Positions 16,665 through 24,800 of a DNA stretch of 64,000 nt are shown here, piece after piece. The stretch spans positions 2,356,001-2,420,000 of the forward strand of contig NZ_JBHTJO010000001.1 in assembly GCF_042676065.1 (NCBI RefSeq), read 5' to 3'. The stretch's first letter is position 1. Each line of letters begins with the position of its first letter. A program made the translations under genes and the position numbers. Below the pieces are notes generated by a model. That model was given only the letters and a program-made list of their open reading frames with translations, searched no databases and had not been told where the DNA came from. This DNA comes from Methyloligella solikamskensis (lineage in GTDB: Bacteria > Pseudomonadota > Alphaproteobacteria > Rhizobiales > Methyloligellaceae).

Positions 16665-16946
16665 ATGTGTAAAACTTCCAGACTCAAGCAATTCGGCATT
16701 GCCGCCATCGCCCTCGTGATGGGCGCTACCGCGCTTGCCAGCAGCCCGGCGGACGCCAAGCGTCAACGCTATATCGACGCCTACACGGCGCGGGAGATCG
16801 CCTTCGACACCGGAATCGTGGAAATCCGTGAGATGGAGCTCGATGACGGCATCTGGGAGATCGAAGGCTGGGACGCGCGTCACCGGGAGATCGAGCTGGA
16901 GCTGGACGCAAGGTCCGGCGGAATTGTGAAGATCGAGCGGGATTAG
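16665..16946 (+). CDS. Secreted PepSY-domain protein
   Basis: This 93-residue protein has a signal peptide (residues 1-31, cleaved near SSPADAK) followed by a single PepSY-like domain. The domain shows the usual alternation: a helix (YIDAYTAREIAFDTG), a beta strand containing 'IWEIEGW', then 'IELELDARSGGIVKIERD' with the characteristic D-x-x-(T/S)-G-x-(I/V) turn. Such small periplasmic PepSY proteins are thought to bind or inhibit proteases or other partners, but this one's role is unknown. A terminator follows and the tmRNA gene begins directly after it. Confidence 0.8.
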   Translation: MCKTSRLKQFGIAAIALVMGATALASSPADAKRQRYIDAYTAREIAFDTGIVEIREMELDDGIWEIEGWDARHREIELELDARSGGIVKIERD

Positions 16947-16955
16947 GGCCTTCTA

Positions 16956-16976
16956 CCCGTTTGCGGGGTTTTTTTC
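16956..16976 (+). terminator. Terminator of the PepSY gene
   Basis: CCCG-TTTG-CGGG followed by an unbroken run of seven or more T residues. The stem is short but the T tract is strong. It separates the PepSY gene from the tmRNA promoter about 15 bases downstream. Confidence 0.65.
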
Positions 16977-16990
16977 GTAAGCCGACGGGC

Positions 16991-16996
16991 CTATAT
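16991..16996 (+). promoter_or_regulatory. Candidate -10 element of ssrA
   Basis: CTATAT matches the alphaproteobacterial -10 consensus exactly and sits about 7 bases before the probable 5' end of the pre-tmRNA. No clear -35 box is present at 17-18 bases upstream, where the T tract of the preceding terminator lies. Confidence 0.4.
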
Positions 16997-17002
16997 ATGA
17001 CG

Positions 17003-17331
17003 TGTCGGTTTCGACCGACTATGGCGATAAATGGCCTTCGTAATAAGCCTATCGGACCCGGGGGCAGTACCCGGCGCCTCCACCATAATCCCAGACGGGC
17101 GGGTATCCGCATCTGGCATTCTGTGGGGGCGAACTAGGATCGACGAGGGTGTAAAGGTTGTGCTTTCGCCCGGCATGGTTCCGCCGTTATCGGGCCGTTC
17201 AATAGTTGCAAACGACAACTATGCGGAGGCGGCTCTCGCTGCGTAAGCAGCGCGATAGCCTCATTTTAAAGTCCTAACCTGTCGCAGGGTTAGGCGCGGT
17301 TTCGGAGGGCACCGGGCAACAGAAGCCCTCC
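17003..17331 (+). ncRNA. ssrA: Circularly permuted two-piece tmRNA (ssrA)
   Basis: tmRNA rescues stalled ribosomes and adds a degradation tag. The gene is permuted, the order known from Caulobacter and other alphaproteobacteria: the acceptor piece comes first, ending in an encoded CCA (17083-17085), then an intervening segment of about 39 bases, then the coding piece starting near 17125. Acceptor-stem halves GGGGGCG (17125-17131) and CGCCTCC (17075-17081) pair fully with one G-U, at position 3-70, the alanine identity pair; the discriminator is A. A T-arm CCGGG-GGCAGTA-CCCGG precedes. The coding piece carries GGATCGACG and the tag frame, then hairpins CCTAACC/GGGTTAGG and GGAGGGC/GCCCTCC. A TTCG hairpin (17004-17019) lies at the 5' end. 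Outer ends and exact processing sites are approximate. Confidence 0.95.
17208..17246 (+). other. tmRNA tag reading frame (ANDNYAEAALAA)
   Basis: The resume codon GCA at 17208 opens a 12-codon frame ANDNYAEAALAA ending in TAA (17244-17246). The first residues AND-N-Y form the SspB-binding part and the terminal ALAA the ClpX/ClpA degron. It has no independent start codon and is not a free-standing protein gene. Confidence 0.95.
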
Positions 17332-17406
17332 ACTTCTGCCGACGGGGGTTTTGATCCCAAACCCGGGATCGTTGCCCCCCATTTTGAAGCGGGGCGGCAA
17401 AGCGCG

Positions 17407-17949
17407 ATGGCTCAGGACGAGATCCGCTACGACCTTCTCATCCAGGACGCTCTTCGGGGCGTGATCCGCAAAGTCCTCATGATGGTGCGGGACGACGGGC
17501 TGCCCGGCGAGCACCACCTCTATATCGCCTTCGACACCACGGCAGAGGGTGTCCAGATCTCCGATCGCCTGAAAGAACAGTACCCGGAAGAGATGACGGT
17601 GGTGCTGCAGTATCAGTTCTGGGATTTGGTGGTCGGCGAGGACCGCTTCGAGGTAAAGCTTTCCTTCTCCAATGTGCCGGAGCGGCTTGTCGTGCCGTTC
17701 GACTCGGTGAAGGCGTTCTACGATCCTTCCGTTCAGTTCGGCCTGCAATTCACCCAGCCGGGCGCGGCCAACGACGCCGCACGGCAGCATCTCGCCGCGG
17801 CCATGCCCGATCTCGTCTCCGATGCCGATGAGGGGGAGCCGGGCCACGGCGCGTCAGATCAGACCGCGGCCGAGGCCGACGGCGAGGATGAGGGACAGCC
17901 GGCGAAGACCGGCGAGGTGGTCGAGCTCGACCGCTTCCGCAAGAAGTAG
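17407..17949 (+). CDS. sspB: SspB, ClpXP adaptor (alpha type)
   Basis: SspB binds the tmRNA tag on rescued proteins and delivers them to the ClpXP protease. The 180-residue protein begins with the alphaproteobacterial SspB signature YDLLIQDALRGVIRKVL, followed by the compact substrate-binding beta domain (to about residue 118) containing HLYIAFDT and VVLQYQFWDLVV. A flexible acidic linker then leads to a C-terminal motif VVELDRFRKK, the ClpX-binding tail. The ATG is 76 bases after the last tmRNA hairpin. The gene lies next to the tmRNA that encodes its ligand. Confidence 0.93.
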   Translation: MAQDEIRYDLLIQDALRGVIRKVLMMVRDDGLPGEHHLYIAFDTTAEGVQISDRLKEQYPEEMTVVLQYQFWDLVVGEDRFEVKLSFSNVPERLVVPFDSVKAFYDPSVQFGLQFTQPGAANDAARQHLAAAMPDLVSDADEGEPGHGASDQTAAEADGEDEGQPAKTGEVVELDRFRKK

Positions 17950-18008
17950 CTTTCCAACTTCGATGTGACGTTCGGACCGTGCTGCGCGCGCGGTGCGCTT
18001 TCGCATGA

Positions 18009-19949
18009 TTACGCGCTGGCCGATTCCGGCTGACGGACGCGGCGCTGGCTCGAGGCTTTCGGCGCCGATTCGTCCTCGACGGGCAGGTCGAGCTCCACAT
18101 AAAGCCCCTCGTCGCGGAACTCGAGTTTGGTCTCGCCGCCGAGATTGTGGCGGATTCCCTTGTCGATGAGCTGCATGCCGAAGCCGTTCTCGCCCTTCTT
18201 GGGCGGGTTGCTCCCCTTCTCCAGCCAGGTGAAGCGCAGACGCTTGCCCTTCTTGCGCCAGACGACTTCCAGCCGCCCGTCGTTCTGGGAGAGCGCGCCG
18301 TATTTCACCGCGTTGGTGGCGAGCTCATGCAGGGTCATGGCGAGGATCGAAGTGGCGCTTGCGGGCAGCAGAATATCCGGTCCCTTGATGACGATGGTCG
18401 GGCCGTCCTCCCGTATGTACGGCGCAAGCTCCCGCTCGGCCATGGACTTCAGGCTGGCGCCGGACCACTGAGATTCCAGCAGAAGATCGTGGGCGCGATG
18501 GAGCGCCTGAAGCCGTTCGCCCAAGGTCTGGGCCATGGCCATGGCGCCCGGATTGTCCGCATGGCGCAGGCTCGCCTGGACCAGGGACTGGACGATGGCG
18601 AGCGCGTTCTTCACCCGGTGGTTCAATTCGCCTACTAGCATGGTCTGGCGCTCGGCGGCCCGGCGCGGCTCGGTGACGTCCCGGAAGATCAGAACGGCGC
18701 CGGTGAGCGTGCCGTCCACACCGATGATCGGCGCGCCGCTGTTCTCGATGGGAAGCTCGGCGTCGGCGCTGGTGACGAGCAGGCCCTTGTCGCTCAGCCG
18801 GGTCACGCCCCCGTCGTGCAGCGCAAGGGTCGCGGCATCGCTCAAGGGCTCGCGGGTGCCCTCGTCCACCACCCGGAAGATCTCCGCGATCGGGCGTCCA
18901 TTCGCTTCTTCGGCGCGCCAGCCCGTCAGGTCTTCGGCGACCCGGTTGATCAGCAGCACATGACCGTAGGCATCGGTGGCGATGACGCCGTCGGAAATGC
19001 TGTCGAGGGTGATCTGCAGCCATTCGCGCTGACGGCTCAGCTCATGAAGCGCATCAGCCCGGTCCTTATCGGCATCCCGGACGGCCTTGGTGGTCGTCCA
19101 GACGAAGGCGGCAAGCAGCACGATGCTGGCAACGGCGAAGATGGCGTAGCTGGCAGCGCTTCCGTAGATGCCGTTGATCTCGGCCTGGTGGGCGAAGAAC
19201 CCGGTGATCAGGGGCAGCGCCACGATGCCCGGCAGCAGGCGGCGGAGCATCTCGCCAGCCGGCGAGCGCTCCAGCACGGCGGCGGCGATGCCGCGATCCG
19301 GTGTGGCCAGCAGCAAACCGATGCCCAGCAGAAAGGCGCTGGTGGCGCCATAGATGGACAGGGCCGAGAACGGGAACGGCGAATAGGCCGAGGTGATGCC
19401 GTAGGCATAGCCCGTCAGCACGATCAGCACCTGGACGAGGAGCGCGACGCTGACGATCTGGCTCAGGAAGGTCATCGCCCTGTCCCGGCCGGCGGCCGCG
19501 AGCGCAAGCCCGAACAGGAGAAGCGCGATCCCGATGCCGAGCGACATGCGCACGGATTCCTGCGTGTCGACGAGATCGCCGCGCGGTACGTCGGGGCTGG
19601 TCAGCGCCTTGTTGAGCCCCAATTGCAAGCCCAGCAGATCGTGGCCCAAAGCCAGGAGCGAGATGGCGATGACCGGCACGGCGAGCAGCCACGCGACCAC
19701 CCGGGTCCGCTTCCAGCTGAAGCAGAACAGCGCCAATCCGCCCAGGAAGACGCCGAGCGCCGCGTCGGGACGCATATTGGACAGATGATCCAGAAAGTCC
19801 GGCAGCTCCGCCGGCAGGTCGAATCGCCAGGCCGCCAGAATGTAGGCGCCGATGACAAAGGTCAGAACGGCAGCGACGCGCGCAAGCCCGACGGCGACCC
19901 GCTCGCGGCGGGGCTTGGGCAAGGGAAGATGATGCGGAACGTCGGTCAT
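18009..19949 (-). CDS. HWE-family sensor histidine kinase with PAS domain
   Basis: This 646-residue membrane sensor kinase has an N-terminal region with about eight hydrophobic helices (to about residue 295) and a PAS domain (about 315-435, starting near LDSISDGVIATDAYGHVLLI). It ends in a HWE-type kinase core. The phospho-acceptor motif is ELNHRVKNALAIVQSL, and the ATPase part contains HELATNAVKYGALS and WLEKG, features that set HWE kinases apart from classical HisKA kinases. No response regulator is adjacent, so it is an orphan here. The ATG at 19949 has a GAGGAT site; the upstream extension of the frame is not supported. It is divergent from fumC. Confidence 0.9.
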   Translation of the reverse strand: MTDVPHHLPLPKPRRERVAVGLARVAAVLTFVIGAYILAAWRFDLPAELPDFLDHLSNMRPDAALGVFLGGLALFCFSWKRTRVVAWLLAVPVIAISLLALGHDLLGLQLGLNKALTSPDVPRGDLVDTQESVRMSLGIGIALLLFGLALAAAGRDRAMTFLSQIVSVALLVQVLIVLTGYAYGITSAYSPFPFSALSIYGATSAFLLGIGLLLATPDRGIAAAVLERSPAGEMLRRLLPGIVALPLITGFFAHQAEINGIYGSAASYAIFAVASIVLLAAFVWTTTKAVRDADKDRADALHELSRQREWLQITLDSISDGVIATDAYGHVLLINRVAEDLTGWRAEEANGRPIAEIFRVVDEGTREPLSDAATLALHDGGVTRLSDKGLLVTSADAELPIENSGAPIIGVDGTLTGAVLIFRDVTEPRRAAERQTMLVGELNHRVKNALAIVQSLVQASLRHADNPGAMAMAQTLGERLQALHRAHDLLLESQWSGASLKSMAERELAPYIREDGPTIVIKGPDILLPASATSILAMTLHELATNAVKYGALSQNDGRLEVVWRKKGKRLRFTWLEKGSNPPKKGENGFGMQLIDKGIRHNLGGETKLEFRDEGLYVELDLPVEDESAPKASSQRRVRQPESASA

Positions 19950-20164
19950 GGGCCGATCCTCAGCTGCCGCGACCCATCTCAGGGAACATCCCCCAGCGGC
20001 GCAGCAGCCCACTGAGCGAGCCGCCGCTAGCTGCGCGGCAGTGTCCTCTGTCAGGCCATGCTATAGCGTAGCCGATGACAGCATCATTTCGACTTGATGA
20101 TGCCGTAATAGAATGACCAATGCGCGCGAAAAATGCGCACACAGACAAAGAAAACGAGGTGACC

Positions 20165-21580
20165 ATGGCTGCGAGCAATCCTTCAAACACCGAGACCCGC
20201 ACCGAGACGGATGCCTTCGGCGGCATCGAGGTGCCGGCGGACCGGTATTGGGGCGCCCAGACCCAGCGTTCGCGCCAGAATTTCAAGATCGGCGAGGAGA
20301 CCATGCCGGCGCCGATGATCCGGGCTCTGGGCCTGGTGAAGAAGGCGGCCGCGCTGACCAATCTGGAGCTCGGACGGCTCGACGAGAAGCGCGCGAAGGC
20401 CATCGCCGCGGCGGCCGATGAGGTGATCGAAGGCAAGCTCAACTCCCATTTCCCTCTCGTGGTCTGGCAGACCGGATCGGGAACCCAGTCCAACATGAAC
20501 GCCAATGAGGTGATCGCGAACCGTGCGAGCGAAATGTTGGGAGGAACGCTCGGGACTAAATCCCCCATACATCCCAACGATCACGTCAATCTAGGCCAAT
20601 CGTCCAACGACACGTTTCCGACGGCGATGCATATCGCAGCCGCCGAGGAGATCGCCTACCGGCTGGATCCCGCGCTGGCGCATCTGTACGAAGCACTGAA
20701 GGTGAAGGCCGAGGAATTCCAGAACATCATCAAGATCGGCCGCACCCATATGCAGGATGCAACGCCCCTGACACTAGGTCAGGAATTCGGCGGCTATGCG
20801 GCGCAAATCGACCAGGGCATCAATGGGATGAAGCAGTCGCTCTACGGGCTCTATGAGCTTGCCCAGGGCGGCACGGCGGTCGGAACGGGGCTGAACTCCC
20901 ATCCCGACTTCTCCGAGAAATTTGCCGAGAAGATCGCCGAGCTGACCCGCCTTCCCTTCATCACCGCGCCCAACAAGTTCGCCGCCCTGGCCGGCAACGA
21001 CGCCTATGTGGCGACCCACGGCGCGCTGAACACCGTGGCGACGGCCATGTTCAAGGTCGCCAACGACATCCGCCTTCTCGGCTCCGGCCCCCGCTCCGGT
21101 CTCGGCGAGCTGATGCTGCCGGAGAACGAGCCCGGCTCCTCCATCATGCCGGGCAAGGTGAACCCGACCCAGTGCGAGGCAGTGACCATGGTCACCACCA
21201 AGGTGATGGGCAACCAGACCACCATGACCATCGCCGGCAGCCAGGGGCATTTCGAGCTCAACGTGTTCAAACCCGTGATGGCCTACACCATGCTCCAGTC
21301 GATTCGTCTGCTGGGCGACGTGGCGATCAGCTTCGTCGACAACTGCATCGTGGGCATCAAGCCCAATGAGGAGCGGATCGCGGAGCATATGGGCCGGTCG
21401 TTGATGCTGGTCACGGCGCTGGCGCCCCATATCGGCTACGACAAGGCGAGCGAGATCGCCAAGGCGGCCCATAAGAACGGGACGACCCTGAAGGAGGAAG
21501 CGGCCCGGCTCGGCTATGTGGATGAGGACGAGTTCGACCGGATCGTTCTGCCGGAGGAGATGATCGGGCCGAAGGCCTGA
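20165..21580 (+). CDS. fumC: Class II fumarate hydratase
   Basis: FumC is the iron-independent fumarase of the TCA cycle, hydrating fumarate to malate as a cytoplasmic homotetramer. The 471-residue protein carries the fumarase/aspartase signature GSSIMPGKVN at about residue 325, the TGSGTQSNMN-ANEV active-site segment near residue 103 and the GRTHMQDATP segment near 192. The ATG at 20165 has GAGGTG just upstream and gives the standard length; the frame opens 15 codons earlier without a ribosome site. A ribbon-helix-helix gene follows 31 bases later. Confidence 0.97.
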   Translation: MAASNPSNTETRTETDAFGGIEVPADRYWGAQTQRSRQNFKIGEETMPAPMIRALGLVKKAAALTNLELGRLDEKRAKAIAAAADEVIEGKLNSHFPLVVWQTGSGTQSNMNANEVIANRASEMLGGTLGTKSPIHPNDHVNLGQSSNDTFPTAMHIAAAEEIAYRLDPALAHLYEALKVKAEEFQNIIKIGRTHMQDATPLTLGQEFGGYAAQIDQGINGMKQSLYGLYELAQGGTAVGTGLNSHPDFSEKFAEKIAELTRLPFITAPNKFAALAGNDAYVATHGALNTVATAMFKVANDIRLLGSGPRSGLGELMLPENEPGSSIMPGKVNPTQCEAVTMVTTKVMGNQTTMTIAGSQGHFELNVFKPVMAYTMLQSIRLLGDVAISFVDNCIVGIKPNEERIAEHMGRSLMLVTALAPHIGYDKASEIAKAAHKNGTTLKEEAARLGYVDEDEFDRIVLPEEMIGPKA

Positions 21581-21611
21581 TCGGTCCCGGCGCGGTGGCC
21601 AAGCTGACCGA

Positions 21612-21821
21612 ATGACCTCAAGCAAACGGTCCATCACCATCAAAGGCCACAGGACCTCGGTCTCCGTTGAGGGCGAGTTCTGGGAGGCGCTTGCCGAGAT
21701 CGCCGGCGAAGACGGCACGTCCGTCGCCAAGCTAGTGGAGCGGATCGACGAGACCCGCGGGCAGAAGAGCCTGTCCGCGGCAATCCGGGCCTTCGTGCTG
21801 GTCCGGGCGCGCGGCACCTAA
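21612..21821 (+). CDS. Ribbon-helix-helix domain protein
   Basis: This 69-residue protein matches the RHH_4 family. A beta strand (SITIKGHRTSVSVEGEFW) is followed by two helices (EALAEIAGEDGTSVAKLVERIDE and SAAIRAFVLVRAR). Family members are small presumed DNA-binding proteins that often sit beside fumC in alphaproteobacteria. It is probably cotranscribed with fumC. No partner toxin gene is present, so a toxin-antitoxin role is not supported. Confidence 0.85.
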   Translation: MTSSKRSITIKGHRTSVSVEGEFWEALAEIAGEDGTSVAKLVERIDETRGQKSLSAAIRAFVLVRARGT

Positions 21822-21829
21822 AAGCAGGA

Positions 21830-21868
21830 TTTTTTCCGAAAACCGGTTCCCACTTTTCGGGATCATGC
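21830..21868. repeat. Rhizobiales-type intergenic repeat
   Basis: CCGAAAA (21836-21842) and TTTTCGG (21854-21860) flank the loop CCGGTTCCCAC, and the unit continues into GGATCATGC. The pattern GATCCCGAAAAGTGGGAACC-GGTTTTCGG is a frequent extragenic element in Rhizobiales genomes. It occupies the whole gap between the convergent RHH and AsmA-like genes. Confidence 0.65.
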
Positions 21869-21869
21869 C

Positions 21870-24800
21870 TTAGGGCGTGTATCCGAAAAGGGGAATGCCG
21901 CGCTTCCAATCGTCGGGCGCGGGCTCCGGGCGGCGGGAGCGCCGCGGGGCTGGCGGCGGCGGGCGGCGGCTGGGTTCGACGATCGCCTCTGTGGTCTCTT
22001 CCTCAGCGTCGGTGAGGGGCGGCTCGACCGCCGAGGTGGACGATCGGTCGAGTTCCAGGAGATCCTCGATGCTTGCCGGCGGACGTCTCGTGCCGGCGCT
22101 CTCTTCATTTTGCACCGGAGGCGCGTCTTCCTCCGGAGGCGCAGTCGCGGTCTCCGGGGCCGGCTCGACTGTGTCTTCCCCCTCTTGGACGTCCATCTCA
22201 GGCTGACTGACCTGAGGCGGGCTGACCTCCGGGGTCGTGGTCTCGGCTTCGGTCGTCTCGGGGGGCTGAGCCGGCGGGGCGCTGTCCGGCACCGGCGTCT
22301 CGATGGAGGTCTGCGGCTTTGCCGGCGGCGGAGCTTCCGGCTCGGGCGGCCCCTGCCCCGTGACGTCCAGATTCTCCAGCCGCTCCACATCCTCTTCCAT
22401 GCGGCGGACGGTGAAATGGCCGACGAGCGCATCGGTATCGATGCGTGGCGTGATTTCCTCGATCTGCTCCAGCGGCCCTGCGAGCACCAGGGTCAGCGGC
22501 GGCGCATCCTCCACCGGCGGCCTACGAAGCGACATGGTCCATTCGCTGTCGAGGCGCAGGCTCGGCAAGGCGATCAGTCCGGACACGTCGGTGATGGCCT
22601 GGTCGTTGGCGAGGCGTCCCTTCTTCAGGCGGACCGTGCCGTTCTGCACCGAGAAGTCCATGACCGTGGCGTCGAAGTGATAGATGCCCTTCGTGATCTC
22701 CTTCTGAAGGGTCTCGGCTAAGGCCACGACCTCCTTTTCGTTCACCCGGTTCTGATCGGTCCGCACGGCTTGCCCCAGCATCTGGGCATAGGCGTCGGCG
22801 TTCAGCCCGTGGATCTCGCCGGGCCGTAAGGCGAGCCGGCCCTTGCCGCTCAGGCCTGCGATCAAGCCGGGCGGGCTCAGGCCATCGCCGGTCACATGGA
22901 TATTGAAGCCGTACTCGCTCTTGGCCTGGACCTTCCCCAGAAGCGCTCTTGAGGTTTGGCTCATCTTGGCCGCGGCAAGCTCGGCATGGACGTCGAGATG
23001 AGCGCCTTCGCCCCGCGGGGCCAGCTCGCCGGCTGCCGTGAACAGACCGTCGAACAGCTTGCCCTTCAGCACCTTGATATCGAGCTTGCCGGCGTTCGAC
23101 TGGGCCTTGAACTGAGCCTCCTTCAGGGGGAAGGCATCGCCCAGATACATAGTCTTCGCTTTCACGTGGAGCTGGGTCTTGGCCCATTCCAGCGGTCCGA
23201 GCGAGAAGCCGCGGGCGGGCCAGATATCGGCCTTGCCTTGGGTGACCGTGCCCAGCAGCTCTTCCGTGGAGGCGGTGCGCTCCCAGGCGATCAGGGGGCC
23301 GAGCATCGCGGGCAGCGAGACCGTGTCTGCGGTGGCGTCGAGATAGATCTCCGCCGCGGGCTCTTTGTCGGTGAGGATATGAGCGCCGAGCTCGACGCGC
23401 TCATCCCCGATCTTACCGTTGAGCGGATAGAGATGGATCTCGCCGGGCTTCTTGGTGAGCTTGCCCCTTAGATCGACGGCGAGGTCCCGTGCGCTGGGCG
23501 GGACCGCGACGCCGGCAAGCGCCAGCACCATGGCGGCATCGTCGGTGCGGGCGCCGAGCTGGCCTTGCAGGGTGAGGGTCTCGTCGGCATAGGCGCCCTC
23601 GCCCGCAAAGCTCGCCTGGAGCGGCCCGGTCAACTTGAGGCTGAGGTCGAGCTCCTTCTCCGGCACGCCCTTCACGGCGAGCACCAGAGTGTTCTTGGCG
23701 TCGGCATTGTCGCCCAGGCGGGACTTCAGCTCATCGGCGCTGAGATCGGGTGCGGCCAGCGAGATCAGCGTTTCGGAGGTGACGTCCGCGATCTCGCCTT
23801 CCAAATCCACCGTCGCCTTGGAAAGCTCGGAAAGATCGCCCTTGGCAGAGCCGTGCAGATCGACGCCCGCGCCCTTCACCGTGCCGGTGGCATCCAGGCG
23901 GCCGACGGAGCTTTCGCCTTCACTCTCCGCCTGCAGCACGAGCTGCAGATCCACCGGGGCGAGGCCTGCAAATGTCCGGTCGCCCAGACCAAGAGTATCG
24001 GCAAGGGCCTGCAGGCTCTCCGGCTGATCGCCTTTCACAGAGAGCGCGATGCGGCCTTCGGGGTTCTCGCTCAAGGAGGTGAGCTCGCCGTCGCCGGTCA
24101 CCATGAGGGCGCCGGGGCTTTCGAATTGGAGGCTGCGAATGTTCAGCCGGTCGTCGGCATAATCGAGCCGGGCATCGATGGCGCCCGCCGGCAGCTCCGG
24201 CAGCATCAGCTCGTCGACGTTGAGAGCGATATGGACGGTCGCATCCTGGAGGCCGTTGAAGGCTGACCACAGCCCTGTCTCGGCCTCCTCAGGCTTGCCC
24301 TCGCCTTCGGAACTTTGCTCAGGCTTGCCCGACCAAAGGCGTGCGATACCGCCCTCGCCCATTACCTCGCGCAGGTCGAGACGCTCGCTCTCCAGCGCCA
24401 GATCGAGCTCTGGTTCGTCGCCGGCCCTGTACCGGAGGACGCCGCCGAATTCGGTGCCGCTGATCGAGCCGTTGATATCGCTCAAGGCGATGCTCTCCGG
24501 CGACAGCTCCGCATCGGCCTTCAGCGAGAAATTCCCGGTCGTGGTCTGGCCTGCCAGATCCCGGTCGCCCGCAGCCCAGCGGGTGAGCGTCGCAAGGCGC
24601 TTGCCCTTAAGGCTGAGCTCGCCTGCGAAGACTGGCTGAAGGTCGCGCTCCTCGATGGTGCCGGAGGCTGAGAACTCGGTATCGCCCGGCAGACGGGCCT
24701 CGAGTGACTCGATCGCAAGCGTGCCGCCTTGGGAGGCGAGGCTCAGATCGATCTCCGTGACGAGATCGCCGCCGAGGCTCGCCTGATCGACCTTGATGTC

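Noticed and set aside
17031..17246. A 71-codon frame ending in ANDNYAEAALAA
   Set aside because: It is the tmRNA gene read through the permuted pieces; only the tag codons are translated, from the resume codon.
21612..21821. Possible toxin-antitoxin antitoxin (RHH fold)
   Set aside because: No toxin-sized partner gene is adjacent; the neighbouring gene is fumC.
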